NCBI RefSeq assembly: GCF_006491645.1
Contig: NZ_VDCZ01000007.1
Location: 153,626-217,625 of the forward strand
Reading direction: 5' to 3'
Length of the DNA: 64,000 nucleotides
From: Flavobacterium profundi
GTDB lineage: Bacteria > Bacteroidota > Bacteroidia > Flavobacteriales > Flavobacteriaceae
Shown here: one piece after another, positions 1-9,363 of the stretch
Layout of the letters: the number at the start of each line of letters is the position of its first letter
How positions within the stretch are numbered: position 1 is the first letter of the stretch
Made by a program: the position numbers and the translations under genes
Notes under the pieces: model-generated
Told to the model about the DNA's origin: nothing
Database searches by the model: none
What the model saw: the letters and a program-made list of their open reading frames with translations, nothing else

Positions 1-642
1 GTTGATTTTTGTGAAGGACAAGCCATAGGAACTTCTGGAGCGGATTTAAAATTCAATCGAATTGAAGGAGAAGAGGTAAATTTTGAATTCCTTTTTGATA
101 GTTCCGGAATTGTACCACCTGGAAAGATTAAAGATGGCAATGGAGAAGCTTCTCTTTTAGATGCCGTTGGAGACTTTGCCAATGCTTTAAAACCAGCCAT
201 AGTAAATCCTTTTGGAGAAGTAGAAACCGTTGAAAAGGAAGTCGAAGGATTTAGAAGCTTACTGATGGATTACAATGGTACAACCCATCAAACGCCTTAT
301 TTGAAGTTGCTTTGGGGGAGTTATAGTTTGAATTGTCGAATAAAAAGCATGGACATCGATTATACGCTTTTTAGAAAAGACGGTCGCCCTATTCGTGCCA
401 AAGTAAAATGTGTTTTTAAAGAGACAATTGACTTTAAAAAGATGGTGGAGAAAGAAAAGAAGAGTTCTCCAGACTTAACACATGAACGAATGATGAAGAT
501 GAATGATAAACTCACGCTGATGTCTGAAGTTATTTATCAAAATAACACGTATTATATAGATGTAGCTAAGAATAACAAATTGTTGAGTTTCAGACAAGTG
601 CCTGTAGGCCAAAAAATACAATTTCCACCCATTAAGAAATAA
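1..642 (+). CDS. eCIS tube/baseplate protein with LysM-like C-terminus (Afp7-like), 5' truncated
   Basis: The frame is open from the first base of the window, so the start lies outside; 213 codons are visible. The central stretch (LLWGSYSLNCRIKSMDIDYT, followed by LFRKDGRPIRAKVKCVFKE) matches the pattern of the contractile injection system tube-protein N-terminal domain. The last ~55 residues (TLMSEVIYQNNTYYIDVAKN, ending in VGQKIQFPPI) look like a degenerate LysM module. In Afp and PVC particles this protein (Afp7/Pvc7) sits between the inner tube and the VgrG-like spike. The VgrG-like gene starts 9 bp downstream, which fits that order. An internal ATG at 265 opens a shorter reading of 125 codons, but the homologous sequence extends upstream of it. 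Family placement is from motif memory. Confidence 0.8.
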   Translation, partial: VDFCEGQAIGTSGADLKFNRIEGEEVNFEFLFDSSGIVPPGKIKDGNGEASLLDAVGDFANALKPAIVNPFGEVETVEKEVEGFRSLLMDYNGTTHQTPYLKLLWGSYSLNCRIKSMDIDYTLFRKDGRPIRAKVKCVFKETIDFKKMVEKEKKSSPDLTHERMMKMNDKLTLMSEVIYQNNTYYIDVAKNNKLLSFRQVPVGQKIQFPPIKK

Positions 643-651
643 ATTATAGCA

Positions 652-2328
652 ATGCCGAATCCTTTTTTTCCATCAGATACCCTATTAAAGCTTGAATTTT
701 TAATTAATAATAAAGATACAGGTTTGGATAGTCTTATGACTGAAGCTAAGGTACATTTTGAATTGAATAAAATTTCCTTTGCAAAGTTTACATTCATTGG
801 TTCACAAGAAAATTTGGAAGAAAATGAAACGTTGCCTTTAGATGTATTAACTCAAAGCCCAGATAAATCACCTTTAGAAATTGAAGTGAAAGTAAGTTTT
901 GAAAACGAATCTAAAACCTTATTTAAAGGGATTATCAAAGCATTAGATAAGCAGTACGAAAACAATCAAATTGTAGCTAAAATAGAATGTAAAGATATTG
1001 CTTTTCGTTTGTCTCAATCCTCTAAAGAGCCAGAAAATAACAATCAAACCTTTGAAGACAAATTAACATTGTTTACCAAAGATTTAACGTTAAGCGATAA
1101 TTTATTAGGTCAAGGTTGGGGAGAAGAATTCATTACACACAATACGTCAACTACACCTTGGGATTATTTGATTGGGTTTTTAGATTCTATTGGAATGATG
1201 ATTGCCTTACGCAATGCTACTTTTATGGCCATTGATATTACAAACCCCCCACCTGAGCCTATTTATATGGCTGAAAATGGTATTAATGTATTTGCTTTTA
1301 CAGGTAGGTTAGATGCTGAAAAGAGAAAGTCGGAAGTGACTATTGAAAGATGGGATGTGGAAAATCAAGAAACGGCTCGTGTAAGCGCTTCTCAAAGTAC
1401 TTCTGAAAACACACATACCGTTCGTTTAAGTGAGACGGTTTTACAAGAAGGAACCTTACAACGAATTGCAGATACCATTATGGCGAAGAGTAATATTGCT
1501 TCCATCATGGGTAAGGTAACGACTTTTGGAAATCTTGTTGCCAAAGCTGGAGATTACATTAGTTTCAATAAGGTAAACCCTGAAATTGATAATAAAGTTT
1601 TATTGATTACTCAAGAAGAACATACCATCGAAAATGGGTGTTGGCGAACCGAATATAGTTTTGGGCTAGAAAGTGAAAAAACATTTACACAAAATACCAG
1701 TGCTGGAGTAAATAGCACGCATGCAGAAATTGGTCAATCCAATACGATTAATGGTTTACAAATAGGAATCGTTACCAAAATTGTAGAAGATCCAAAAAAT
1801 CAGTTTCGCATAAAAGTGCGCTTGCCACAAATTTCCGAAAGTGGTGAAGGGGTTTGGGCAAGATTGGCCACCATGAGTGCTTCTGACAACATGGGTAGTT
1901 TTTTTATTCCTAGTGTGGATGATGAAGTAATTGTAGGTTGTTTAAACAATAATCCGGATACACCAATTATTCTTGGCAGTTTATACAGTAGTAAGAAACC
2001 AATGCCGTTTTCTATTACAGAAGATAATTTTATAAAGGGTTTTGTTACTAAAGAAGAGAATAAAATTGTTTTAGATGATGAAACCCATACAATTGAATTA
2101 GTGACTAAAAATGGCAACTCCCTGAAAATTAGTGATGATTTAAAGGGGTTTGTCATTGAAGATGAAAACAAAAATAAAATTACCATGAATGATCAAGGCA
2201 TTTCAATTGAAAGTTGTAAAGATTTTAATGTAAAAGCTACAGGAAACATCAAAATTGAAGGCGTGAATGTCAATGCAGAAGGAAGTGGTAATATGGTTTT
2301 AAAAGGAGCTATGATTAATTTAAATTAA
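652..2328 (+). CDS. VgrG-like spike / baseplate hub protein of eCIS (Afp8-like)
   Basis: 558 residues. The N-terminal ~350 residues resemble the gp27-like hub part of VgrG. From about residue 366 (GLQIGIVTKIVEDPKNQFRI) begins the OB-fold typical of Vgr/phage GpV proteins, with the conserved GVWARLATMSA and PSVDDEVIVGCLNNNPDTPI segments. The C-terminus (about 480-558) is a short gp5-like beta-needle with repeated KNGNSLKI / IKIEGVNVNAEGSG units. The protein should form the trimeric spike capped by the PAAR protein encoded 2 bp downstream. There is no C-terminal toxin extension, so any cargo must be separate. Length and order match Afp8/Pvc8. Confidence 0.9.
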   Translation: MPNPFFPSDTLLKLEFLINNKDTGLDSLMTEAKVHFELNKISFAKFTFIGSQENLEENETLPLDVLTQSPDKSPLEIEVKVSFENESKTLFKGIIKALDKQYENNQIVAKIECKDIAFRLSQSSKEPENNNQTFEDKLTLFTKDLTLSDNLLGQGWGEEFITHNTSTTPWDYLIGFLDSIGMMIALRNATFMAIDITNPPPEPIYMAENGINVFAFTGRLDAEKRKSEVTIERWDVENQETARVSASQSTSENTHTVRLSETVLQEGTLQRIADTIMAKSNIASIMGKVTTFGNLVAKAGDYISFNKVNPEIDNKVLLITQEEHTIENGCWRTEYSFGLESEKTFTQNTSAGVNSTHAEIGQSNTINGLQIGIVTKIVEDPKNQFRIKVRLPQISESGEGVWARLATMSASDNMGSFFIPSVDDEVIVGCLNNNPDTPIILGSLYSSKKPMPFSITEDNFIKGFVTKEENKIVLDDETHTIELVTKNGNSLKISDDLKGFVIEDENKNKITMNDQGISIESCKDFNVKATGNIKIEGVNVNAEGSGNMVLKGAMINLN

Positions 2329-2330
2329 CA

Positions 2331-2621
2331 ATGGGAGCAGCAGCAAGAAGTACCGACATGCATACTTGTCCAATGACAACGGGAACCGTACCTCATGTGG
2401 GCGGACCTTTATTACCGGGAAGCAATTCTACAGTGCTTATAGGAGGATTACCCGCTTCGGTTGTAGGAGATAGTTGTGTGTGTACAGGGCCACCAGATTC
2501 TTTAGTAGCAGGGTCTTCTTCCGTATTTATTGCTGGAAGTCCGGCCGTTAGAATGGGCGATTCAACCGCTCATGGAGGCGTAATTACTGGAGGTTGTCCT
2601 CAAGTGATGATTGGTGGATAA
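2331..2621 (+). CDS. PAAR-domain spike tip protein (Afp10-like)
   Basis: 96 residues, glycine- and proline-rich, with the periodic HTCPM, PHVGGPLLPG, SVFIAGSPAVRMGDST and HGGVITGGC motifs of a stand-alone PAAR protein. His and Cys residues (H11, C13 and others) are placed as in metal-binding PAAR cones. It is nearly fused to the VgrG-like gene (2 bp gap), so translational coupling is likely. PAAR proteins cap the VgrG needle to sharpen the spike. There is no extension domain, so it is structural rather than an effector. In Afp the gp25 gene precedes the PAAR gene; here PAAR comes first. Confidence 0.92.
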   Translation: MGAAARSTDMHTCPMTTGTVPHVGGPLLPGSNSTVLIGGLPASVVGDSCVCTGPPDSLVAGSSSVFIAGSPAVRMGDSTAHGGVITGGCPQVMIGG

Positions 2622-2666
2622 AATAATAGTGAAATTACTCAAGGGTAACCTTTAAAAAGAACAACA

Positions 2667-3080
2667 ATGAAAGAAAAATCATTTTTAGGAACAGGATGGA
2701 GTTTTCCTCCCACATTTAAAAACCAAACCAGAACTATTGAAATGGTTTCCGATGAGAATGATATTTTTCAAAGTTTACAAATATTACTTTCTACAGAATT
2801 GAAAGAACGCATTATGCGCTCCGATTATGGTTGCGATCTGAATGCTTTATTATATGAGAATATTACTGTTACGTTACTCACAAAAATTAAAGGCATTATT
2901 GAAAATGCCATTCTAAAGTATGAACCTAGAATCGATTTAATCGAAGTAGATTTTTACACCGAAGATAGTAATAATGGAATCCTAAATATTGCCATTATCT
3001 ATAGAGTGAGAGCTACCAACTCAAGGAAAAATTTTGTATTCCCGTATTATTTAGAAGAAGGAACATTTGTAAAAAAATAG
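2667..3080 (+). CDS. gp25/GPW-like baseplate wedge protein (Afp9-like)
   Basis: 137 residues. The core segment (ENDIFQSLQILLSTELKERI then MRSDYGCDLNALLYENIT) carries the typical gp25 lysozyme-fold family features: the LLST.l.ER.M...YGc.L..llfe pattern, followed by A...YEPRI.l..V. This family has no lysozyme activity in T4 or T6SS; it joins sheath and baseplate. The position between the PAAR gene and the two very large baseplate genes fits an eCIS baseplate operon. The N-terminal ~20 residues (FLGTGWSFPPTF) are also usual for the family. Confidence 0.9.
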   Translation: MKEKSFLGTGWSFPPTFKNQTRTIEMVSDENDIFQSLQILLSTELKERIMRSDYGCDLNALLYENITVTLLTKIKGIIENAILKYEPRIDLIEVDFYTEDSNNGILNIAIIYRVRATNSRKNFVFPYYLEEGTFVKK

Positions 3081-3143
3081 ATGGGTAAACCCAAAAAACA
3101 ACATAAAAGTTCGCTTTAAACTAACACAAATTAATGGCAAACT

Positions 3144-6100
3144 ATGAAAAATTGTAACTCAATATTATCTATACATGAAGGCATGGGAACGACTCAAAAT
3201 GACAGAGTCAAACCTGCTTTAGATGTTCATTTTTTTCTTTTAGAAGAAAGAAATGAACAAGATTTTATTTTGTTTGTACAGCGACTTTCTAAATATGTAA
3301 AATTTTTTAATGAATTTGATACTCATGAAGGAGATTGGTCTGCTTTTTATCAAAAAGAATCTACAGCCATATTAATTTATTTAGCAAGTTGGAATATCGA
3401 AATACTACAGCAAACTTTTGAAATTAAGAAGAATGAAATCTATTTAAATACTGATTTTGCCATCCAAAAAGACATACTGTTAACCTATTTTAATCAAATA
3501 GAATCAGAATACAATTCCTTTTTAAAAAGTGCTACACTTTTGGATGATGAGATTATTGAAAAAGAAAATTTAATCGCTTCTTCTTATTTAATTACGAATA
3601 AATTAGTAGCCATATACGCTTTAATTGAGGCAACTACTGATATTCCTGCTTTACTCAAAAACTATGTTTTTATTAAAACAACCCAACAACTTTTTGGCTT
3701 GTTGTTGTCTTGGAAGAATTTTTCAGAAAAAGCCATTGCCAATCAATTGCAAAATTATTCCAAACACACGCCTCATTTTGCATTGTTTTTAGCTTTTTTG
3801 AAATTACTTCAAGTTGTTAAAGATAAAATCAATGAATTTACAAAACAGCAACTCGATTTTTATTATAAAGACGTATTAAAAATTGAAACCAAAGAAGCAC
3901 AACCCGATTATGTTCACTTAGTAATTGAACCTTTTCAAACAAAACCTTTTTTGATTTCAAAAGACACCCTGTTTTTAGGAGGAAAAAATGCTATCGGTCA
4001 AAAAAAATATTATGCAGCGACTCAAGATGTGGTGATCAACCAAATTAAATTAAACTCTTTTTTAAGTTATTCCCGTCAAGCGGATACCTTTTTTAACGCG
4101 AATAAATTGTTAGAAGCAAACGGTCAAAATAAAAGCTTTGATGTGTTTACCAACGAGAAATCGGTTTTTAAAGAAGGTTTTATGATTGCCAGTCCGATTT
4201 TGTTTTTGCAAAGTGGAGAACGGCATATTTATCTTCGATTCAATGAAACCAATCATACAGCAAGCGATTTTGATTTCTATTTAACAGGCGAAAAAGGAAG
4301 CATTGAAGTGACTCAAAAAAGTGATATAAATAACTTTTTTCCCAATAAAAAGTACATTCATTTAGTGATTCCTGCCACTGAAAAAGCCATTTTACCGTTT
4401 GACGCAAAACTGCATGAAGGTTTTCAAGTTGCGACCTCATTTCCCGTTTTAAAGATAATTCCTAAAAATAAAAACGTACTCACTTACCTTCAAAGTGTCG
4501 CTATTACCATTGCGGTTCGCAATTTTAAATCGTATGTTTTGAATTCCGATTTTGGCAGTATTAATGTTGAAAAAGCCTTTTATCCTTTTGGAGAATTCCC
4601 TAAAAATGGGAATGGAATGAACTTGAGTTCGAATGAGTTCTTTATGAAGAAAAATGCCATTGCTTCTTTAAAGGTCGATACTCTTTTAAGTGATAAAAGG
4701 GAATTGATAGAAGATTATGTTGAAATATATACGGGTAAAGAGGTAAAAGATTGGATGGAAAATAAAGTCACGCTTTTTCAATTGAACAATGGAAAATGGG
4801 AAAAAGAAACCACTTCTAATCTTCAAAAGATAACCAATGAATATCCGCTAGAGGAATACCATTTTGATGCAATTGCAACAGATACGATTGTTTCCAATGG
4901 GAAAATTAGAATTCAATTGAATCACTCTGATTTTGATGGAGAAAAGTACATGCAAAGATACATTGCGGCTAGTCAGGATAAAAAAGTATTACCTTATAAG
5001 CCTAGAATTGAAGAGTTTGTTTTTAATTATACGGTTTCTGAAAAAATAGATCTTACGATTGATACAAAAACAGCCAATCCTATTGCAATATTTCAAGTGG
5101 AACCTTTTGGTTATACACTAAAGAAAAATCAAAAACTTCGTTTTGCTACATTACAGGAAAAACAAGGATATGTGTATTTTGGTTTTGAAAAAGTAGCACC
5201 GAATGATGGATTGAATTTTTTAATACAATTAGAAGAAGGAACTGCCAATCCTTTTTTAGAACCGGCTGCACTTTCTTGGCATTATTTATCCAATAATACC
5301 TGGCAAGTTTTGGAACAAAATGCAATAGGCGATGAAACCTATTCCTTAACACAATCTGGATTAGTTTCAATTACGGTTCCTCCATTTGAAGCGTCTACCA
5401 ATACGTCTTTAACACCCGATTTGTTTTGGTTACGCTTGTCCATTTCAAATACACAAGCCATTTGTAAATTTTTAGGTGTTCATGTGCAAGCTTTTAAAGC
5501 AGTACTAACCGATTTTGAAAATAGCAATGCGGTTTTCTTAGAGCCTACACCCAAAGAGACCATAACAAAAGCTTATAAAACCCTATCTGGAGTTAAAAAA
5601 ATAATCCAACCCTATGTTTCCTTTAATGGAGTTGCTGCAGAGCAAGACGAACATCTTTATATGCGTTCCAGCGAGCGTTTGAGACATAAAGATAAAGCGA
5701 TTACAACATGGGATTATGAAAGAATCATTTTAGAGGCTTTCCCAGAAGTATATCGTATCAAAACCTTAAATCATTATCGCTACGATACTAAAATATCGAA
5801 TGTAGCGGCTGGTTATGTAACCCTAATTCCTATTGCGAAAACATCGTTATCCGATCAAGTCAATTGGAAGCCCTTGTTGAGTTTGAACAAAATGCAACGT
5901 ATTAAAGAGTATTTATATACAAAAGCATCTTCACAAGTACGAATCAATGTAAAACCACCACAATTAGAGCGTGTTGAGGTTAGCTTTAAAGTAAAATATC
6001 ATGTTATAGCGGGCGTTGACACGCGTTTATATACGGCTCAACTTATGGAAACGATAAATGCTTATTTGAGTCCGTGGGCGTATGAAGTTTTCGACGATAT

Positions 6101-6320
6101 TAATTTTGCAGATGAAATTGCTTTTTCATCCTTAATTCAATTGATAGACAACCAAGAGTATGTAGATTATATCACTGATTTTAAGGTGACCCAATATCAA
6201 TTAGACGAAAATGGGGACATCATAGGAAGTGCTATTCAAAACTTAGCACAAATTGTACCTCAAAGCGATTTTACCTTATTCGCTCCAACAGAAACACATC
6301 ATATTCAAGAAATTAAATAA
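3144..6320 (+). CDS. Large eCIS baseplate protein (baseplate J / Afp11-like)
   Basis: 1058 residues with no signal peptide or membrane segment. Residues about 840-880 (SSERLRHKDKAITTWDYERI, then ILEAFPEVYRIKTLNH) carry the pattern seen in baseplate J-like/Afp11 proteins, and the C-terminal ~200 residues (INVKPPQLERVEVSFKVKYHV, ..YLSPWAYE..) resemble the J-protein tail domain. The N-terminal half is not recognisable beyond its resemblance to other Bacteroidota eCIS proteins. It should form part of the baseplate wedge with the next gene product, whose ATG follows 6 bp after this stop. An ATG at 3134 just upstream is in another frame. The call rests on the C-terminal pattern plus gene order. Confidence 0.75.
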   Translation: MKNCNSILSIHEGMGTTQNDRVKPALDVHFFLLEERNEQDFILFVQRLSKYVKFFNEFDTHEGDWSAFYQKESTAILIYLASWNIEILQQTFEIKKNEIYLNTDFAIQKDILLTYFNQIESEYNSFLKSATLLDDEIIEKENLIASSYLITNKLVAIYALIEATTDIPALLKNYVFIKTTQQLFGLLLSWKNFSEKAIANQLQNYSKHTPHFALFLAFLKLLQVVKDKINEFTKQQLDFYYKDVLKIETKEAQPDYVHLVIEPFQTKPFLISKDTLFLGGKNAIGQKKYYAATQDVVINQIKLNSFLSYSRQADTFFNANKLLEANGQNKSFDVFTNEKSVFKEGFMIASPILFLQSGERHIYLRFNETNHTASDFDFYLTGEKGSIEVTQKSDINNFFPNKKYIHLVIPATEKAILPFDAKLHEGFQVATSFPVLKIIPKNKNVLTYLQSVAITIAVRNFKSYVLNSDFGSINVEKAFYPFGEFPKNGNGMNLSSNEFFMKKNAIASLKVDTLLSDKRELIEDYVEIYTGKEVKDWMENKVTLFQLNNGKWEKETTSNLQKITNEYPLEEYHFDAIATDTIVSNGKIRIQLNHSDFDGEKYMQRYIAASQDKKVLPYKPRIEEFVFNYTVSEKIDLTIDTKTANPIAIFQVEPFGYTLKKNQKLRFATLQEKQGYVYFGFEKVAPNDGLNFLIQLEEGTANPFLEPAALSWHYLSNNTWQVLEQNAIGDETYSLTQSGLVSITVPPFEASTNTSLTPDLFWLRLSISNTQAICKFLGVHVQAFKAVLTDFENSNAVFLEPTPKETITKAYKTLSGVKKIIQPYVSFNGVAAEQDEHLYMRSSERLRHKDKAITTWDYERIILEAFPEVYRIKTLNHYRYDTKISNVAAGYVTLIPIAKTSLSDQVNWKPLLSLNKMQRIKEYLYTKASSQVRINVKPPQLERVEVSFKVKYHVIAGVDTRLYTAQLMETINAYLSPWAYEVFDDINFADEIAFSSLIQLIDNQEYVDYITDFKVTQYQLDENGDIIGSAIQNLAQIVPQSDFTLFAPTETHHIQEIK

Positions 6321-6326
6321 AAAGTC

Positions 6327-9300
6327 ATGCTAACAGAATATTATATAGAGAAAGATAGAAAATTACTTCCCTCACAAGACTTTGACTTTTTGTTAAAAGA
6401 AGGATTGCGATATATTGAACAGTTTGGATCAAAATTTTGGACCGATTACAACCCGCATGATCCAGGAATCACTATTTTGGATGTTTTATGTTACGCTATT
6501 ACAGAATTAGGGTATCGCGCTGATTTTGACATTAAAGATTTGCTCACACAAGCCAATGGTAAAATTGAAAATGATACTTTTTTTAGTGCAGCATCTATCT
6601 TTACGAATGCGCCAGTTACGGTATTAGACTATAGAAAACTACTTATCGATTGCAACGGAATTTCAAATGCATGGTTATTACCCACTAAAAAGGAAACGGA
6701 TTCAAACGGGTATTTTATACCTCATGAAAGTGAAACCCTAATGTATGTAAACCCCGTTGAAGACAAATTAAGTCTTAAGAAGGTAGACAAAAACAATACC
6801 TTATTAGAAGTCTTAAAAATTAGAGGGTTACACAAAGTAAAAATCGAATTAGATGAAGATCCTGTTTTAGGCGATTTAAATGCTTTAGTTTTAGAATACG
6901 CTTTTTGGGAAAATAACCGTTGGGTGAACCTAAAAATTGTACCTCATTTTACAGCGTGGAATGATCCAGAAGCGCAATTGTTTAAAAAAATGAATAAGCC
7001 TTCAAAAATTACCATTGATGAAGTGAAGGTTATGAATGACATTGTGTTTCTAAAAGTGAATCGATACACAAAACCAACCGATTCTTTGCGTTTCAGGATT
7101 TTTGTAGACGATCCTTCTGAGAAAGAAGAAACGGTTCATTATTTTTCCAAAGAAAAAAATGTGTGTGATGTTATATCGCTATTCGAAAAAAAGAAAGATA
7201 AAATTCAAGAAATCTTTTCATCGGTAGCTATAAAACTACATGAAAATAGAAATTTAACAGAAGATTATTTATGTATTGAAACTATTGAGAAAGTTGAAAT
7301 TGGTATTTGTGCCGATTTTGAATTAGAACTTGGAGCTGATGCTGTAGAAGTAATGACCCAAATTCAATTGGCTATCGATGGCATTATCAATCCAAAAATT
7401 AAGTTCTACACCTTATCACAATTAGTACAAGAAGGCATACATTCGGAAGCTATTTTTAACGGACCACGATTAACGCACGGTTTTTTAAAAGAGGAAGAAA
7501 TTATTCAAGCCTCTTTACCAACTGCCATTTATGCTTCAGATATCATTGCTGCAGTAATGGAAATAAAAGGCGTTAAGTCTGTCAAAAATCTAATGATGAC
7601 GGCTTATAATGCTTTGGGGAAACCCATCACAGGAGCCACTAATCAAAGTTGGGTATTACCGCTTTCTGGGGAAGTGAAACCCGTATTTACTGCAAATAAG
7701 TCCAAATTATTACTTTTTCAAAAAAACATCCCCTTCCTTTTAACGGAAACCCAATCCATGTTAGTGGAACAAAAAGTAATGTTGTATCAATCCCAATTCA
7801 ATCAAAAGAAATTAGAAAATACAGCCAATGATTTTGAAATAGAGAATGGTACGCATTATGAATTGAATCAGTATTACAGTATACAAGATGATTTTCCGAA
7901 AACCTATGGCTTGGGTAAAAATTATGTTTCGGAAAAAGCAACGCCGTTAAGAAAAGCTCAAGCCAAGCAACTCAAAGGGTATTTGTATTTTTATGAGCAA
8001 ATTTTAGCCGATTTTTTTAGTCAATTGTATCATGCGAAAGACATTTTAAATAGTAAGCCGATTCCACAAACCTATTTTTCAAAATTTTTGAATACAAATG
8101 ACGCAACTGGCGGAGATTTTTATTCTAAAGAACTGTATACTGCAAGCTTAGAAGCAAAATTAGGTACTGGTGAATCCGACTATGATGTTTCTCTATACGA
8201 ATCCAAAGCTACTTTTTATGATAGAAGAAACCGCGCTTTAGATCATTTAATGGCCCGTTTTGCTGAGAATTTTAATGAATATGTTTTTATGATGTATGAG
8301 TTGTCTCAAAGCACTTCAGGCATGGGGTCACTCACTTTCAATTATGAAAATTTAATAGAAGACAAGCAACGTTTTTTGGCCAACTATCCTAAAATTAGTA
8401 GTCGCAGAGGATTAGGTATTGATTATTTACATGCCTCAATAGATACAACCACAAAAGCACTTGACTTTTTACCTTTTTGGAATACCAATCATCGTGGTGG
8501 CTATGAAGAACGAGTGGCGCGATTGTTAGGAATTGATGAAATACCGTTGCGCAATATTGTAACAGAAGAAAATCCACAAACACAATGGACTGTGGAAACA
8601 GCATCTGGAAATTACGTTTTCAAAATTATCGCACCAGCGGTTAATCTTCAAGAAAAATGGGATTGGGCTCAACTTCATTTTCTAGACCAAAACTTGTATA
8701 AAATAAATAAATATGGAGCGTATTTTTATTTGTACTTAGAAGATAATACTCATAAAATAGCCAAAGTAGATAAAAAATTCAATTCTGAAGTGGAAGCTTA
8801 TGATTATTTGGTAGCCATGATGCATAGTATCAATATCTATTATGAAAACTTCTATTGTTTGGAACATATTTTATTACGCCCTTTTAACACCTCTCATTTT
8901 AAAGATGAGGATTTATTAACCGTTTGTTTAAATGACGATTGTAAAGATGAAGCGAACGAAGATCCTTATTCTTTTAAGGCTACCATAGTGTTGCCGGGTT
9001 ATGTTTCCCGATTTAAAAATATCCTCTTTAGAAAATATGCTGAAAAGATATTTAGACAAGAAGCACCAGCGCATTGTTTGTTAAAAATTTGTTGGGTCAA
9101 TCCAAGTGATATGTTAGGTTTTCAAAAAACATATAGAAAATGGTTAGAAAATTACAGGCAATTTAGATTGCATTTTTGTGAAAATACACTTACCGAATCA
9201 GAAAAAACAAAATATCAAAAAACAGCACAAGAATTAATAGCAGCTTTAAAAGAACTGAATACACTTTACCCAGAAGGCAATTTGTACGATTGTCAATTAA

Positions 9301-9353
9301 GTGAATCAAATAACCCTATCGTTTTAGGTAATACATCATTAGGAACATTATAA
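6327..9353 (+). CDS. Large eCIS baseplate wedge protein (Afp12-like)
   Basis: 1008 residues. The N-terminus (residues ~22-75) holds the diagnostic TDYNPHDPGITILDVLCYAI and TELGYRADFDI segment found near the start of very large baseplate proteins in eCIS and related tails. The rest is mixed alpha/beta with no further motif I can name; the C-terminus (LPGYVSRFKNILFRKYAEKI, then RQEAPAHCLLKICWVNP) is typical of Bacteroidota eCIS versions. It follows the Afp11-like gene by 6 bp and precedes an unknown gene by 10 bp, so all are likely co-transcribed. Whether it should be named Afp11 or Afp12 cannot be settled without structure prediction. Confidence 0.72.
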   Translation: MLTEYYIEKDRKLLPSQDFDFLLKEGLRYIEQFGSKFWTDYNPHDPGITILDVLCYAITELGYRADFDIKDLLTQANGKIENDTFFSAASIFTNAPVTVLDYRKLLIDCNGISNAWLLPTKKETDSNGYFIPHESETLMYVNPVEDKLSLKKVDKNNTLLEVLKIRGLHKVKIELDEDPVLGDLNALVLEYAFWENNRWVNLKIVPHFTAWNDPEAQLFKKMNKPSKITIDEVKVMNDIVFLKVNRYTKPTDSLRFRIFVDDPSEKEETVHYFSKEKNVCDVISLFEKKKDKIQEIFSSVAIKLHENRNLTEDYLCIETIEKVEIGICADFELELGADAVEVMTQIQLAIDGIINPKIKFYTLSQLVQEGIHSEAIFNGPRLTHGFLKEEEIIQASLPTAIYASDIIAAVMEIKGVKSVKNLMMTAYNALGKPITGATNQSWVLPLSGEVKPVFTANKSKLLLFQKNIPFLLTETQSMLVEQKVMLYQSQFNQKKLENTANDFEIENGTHYELNQYYSIQDDFPKTYGLGKNYVSEKATPLRKAQAKQLKGYLYFYEQILADFFSQLYHAKDILNSKPIPQTYFSKFLNTNDATGGDFYSKELYTASLEAKLGTGESDYDVSLYESKATFYDRRNRALDHLMARFAENFNEYVFMMYELSQSTSGMGSLTFNYENLIEDKQRFLANYPKISSRRGLGIDYLHASIDTTTKALDFLPFWNTNHRGGYEERVARLLGIDEIPLRNIVTEENPQTQWTVETASGNYVFKIIAPAVNLQEKWDWAQLHFLDQNLYKINKYGAYFYLYLEDNTHKIAKVDKKFNSEVEAYDYLVAMMHSINIYYENFYCLEHILLRPFNTSHFKDEDLLTVCLNDDCKDEANEDPYSFKATIVLPGYVSRFKNILFRKYAEKIFRQEAPAHCLLKICWVNPSDMLGFQKTYRKWLENYRQFRLHFCENTLTESEKTKYQKTAQELIAALKELNTLYPEGNLYDCQLSESNNPIVLGNTSLGTL

Positions 9354-9363
9354 AAAAAATAAC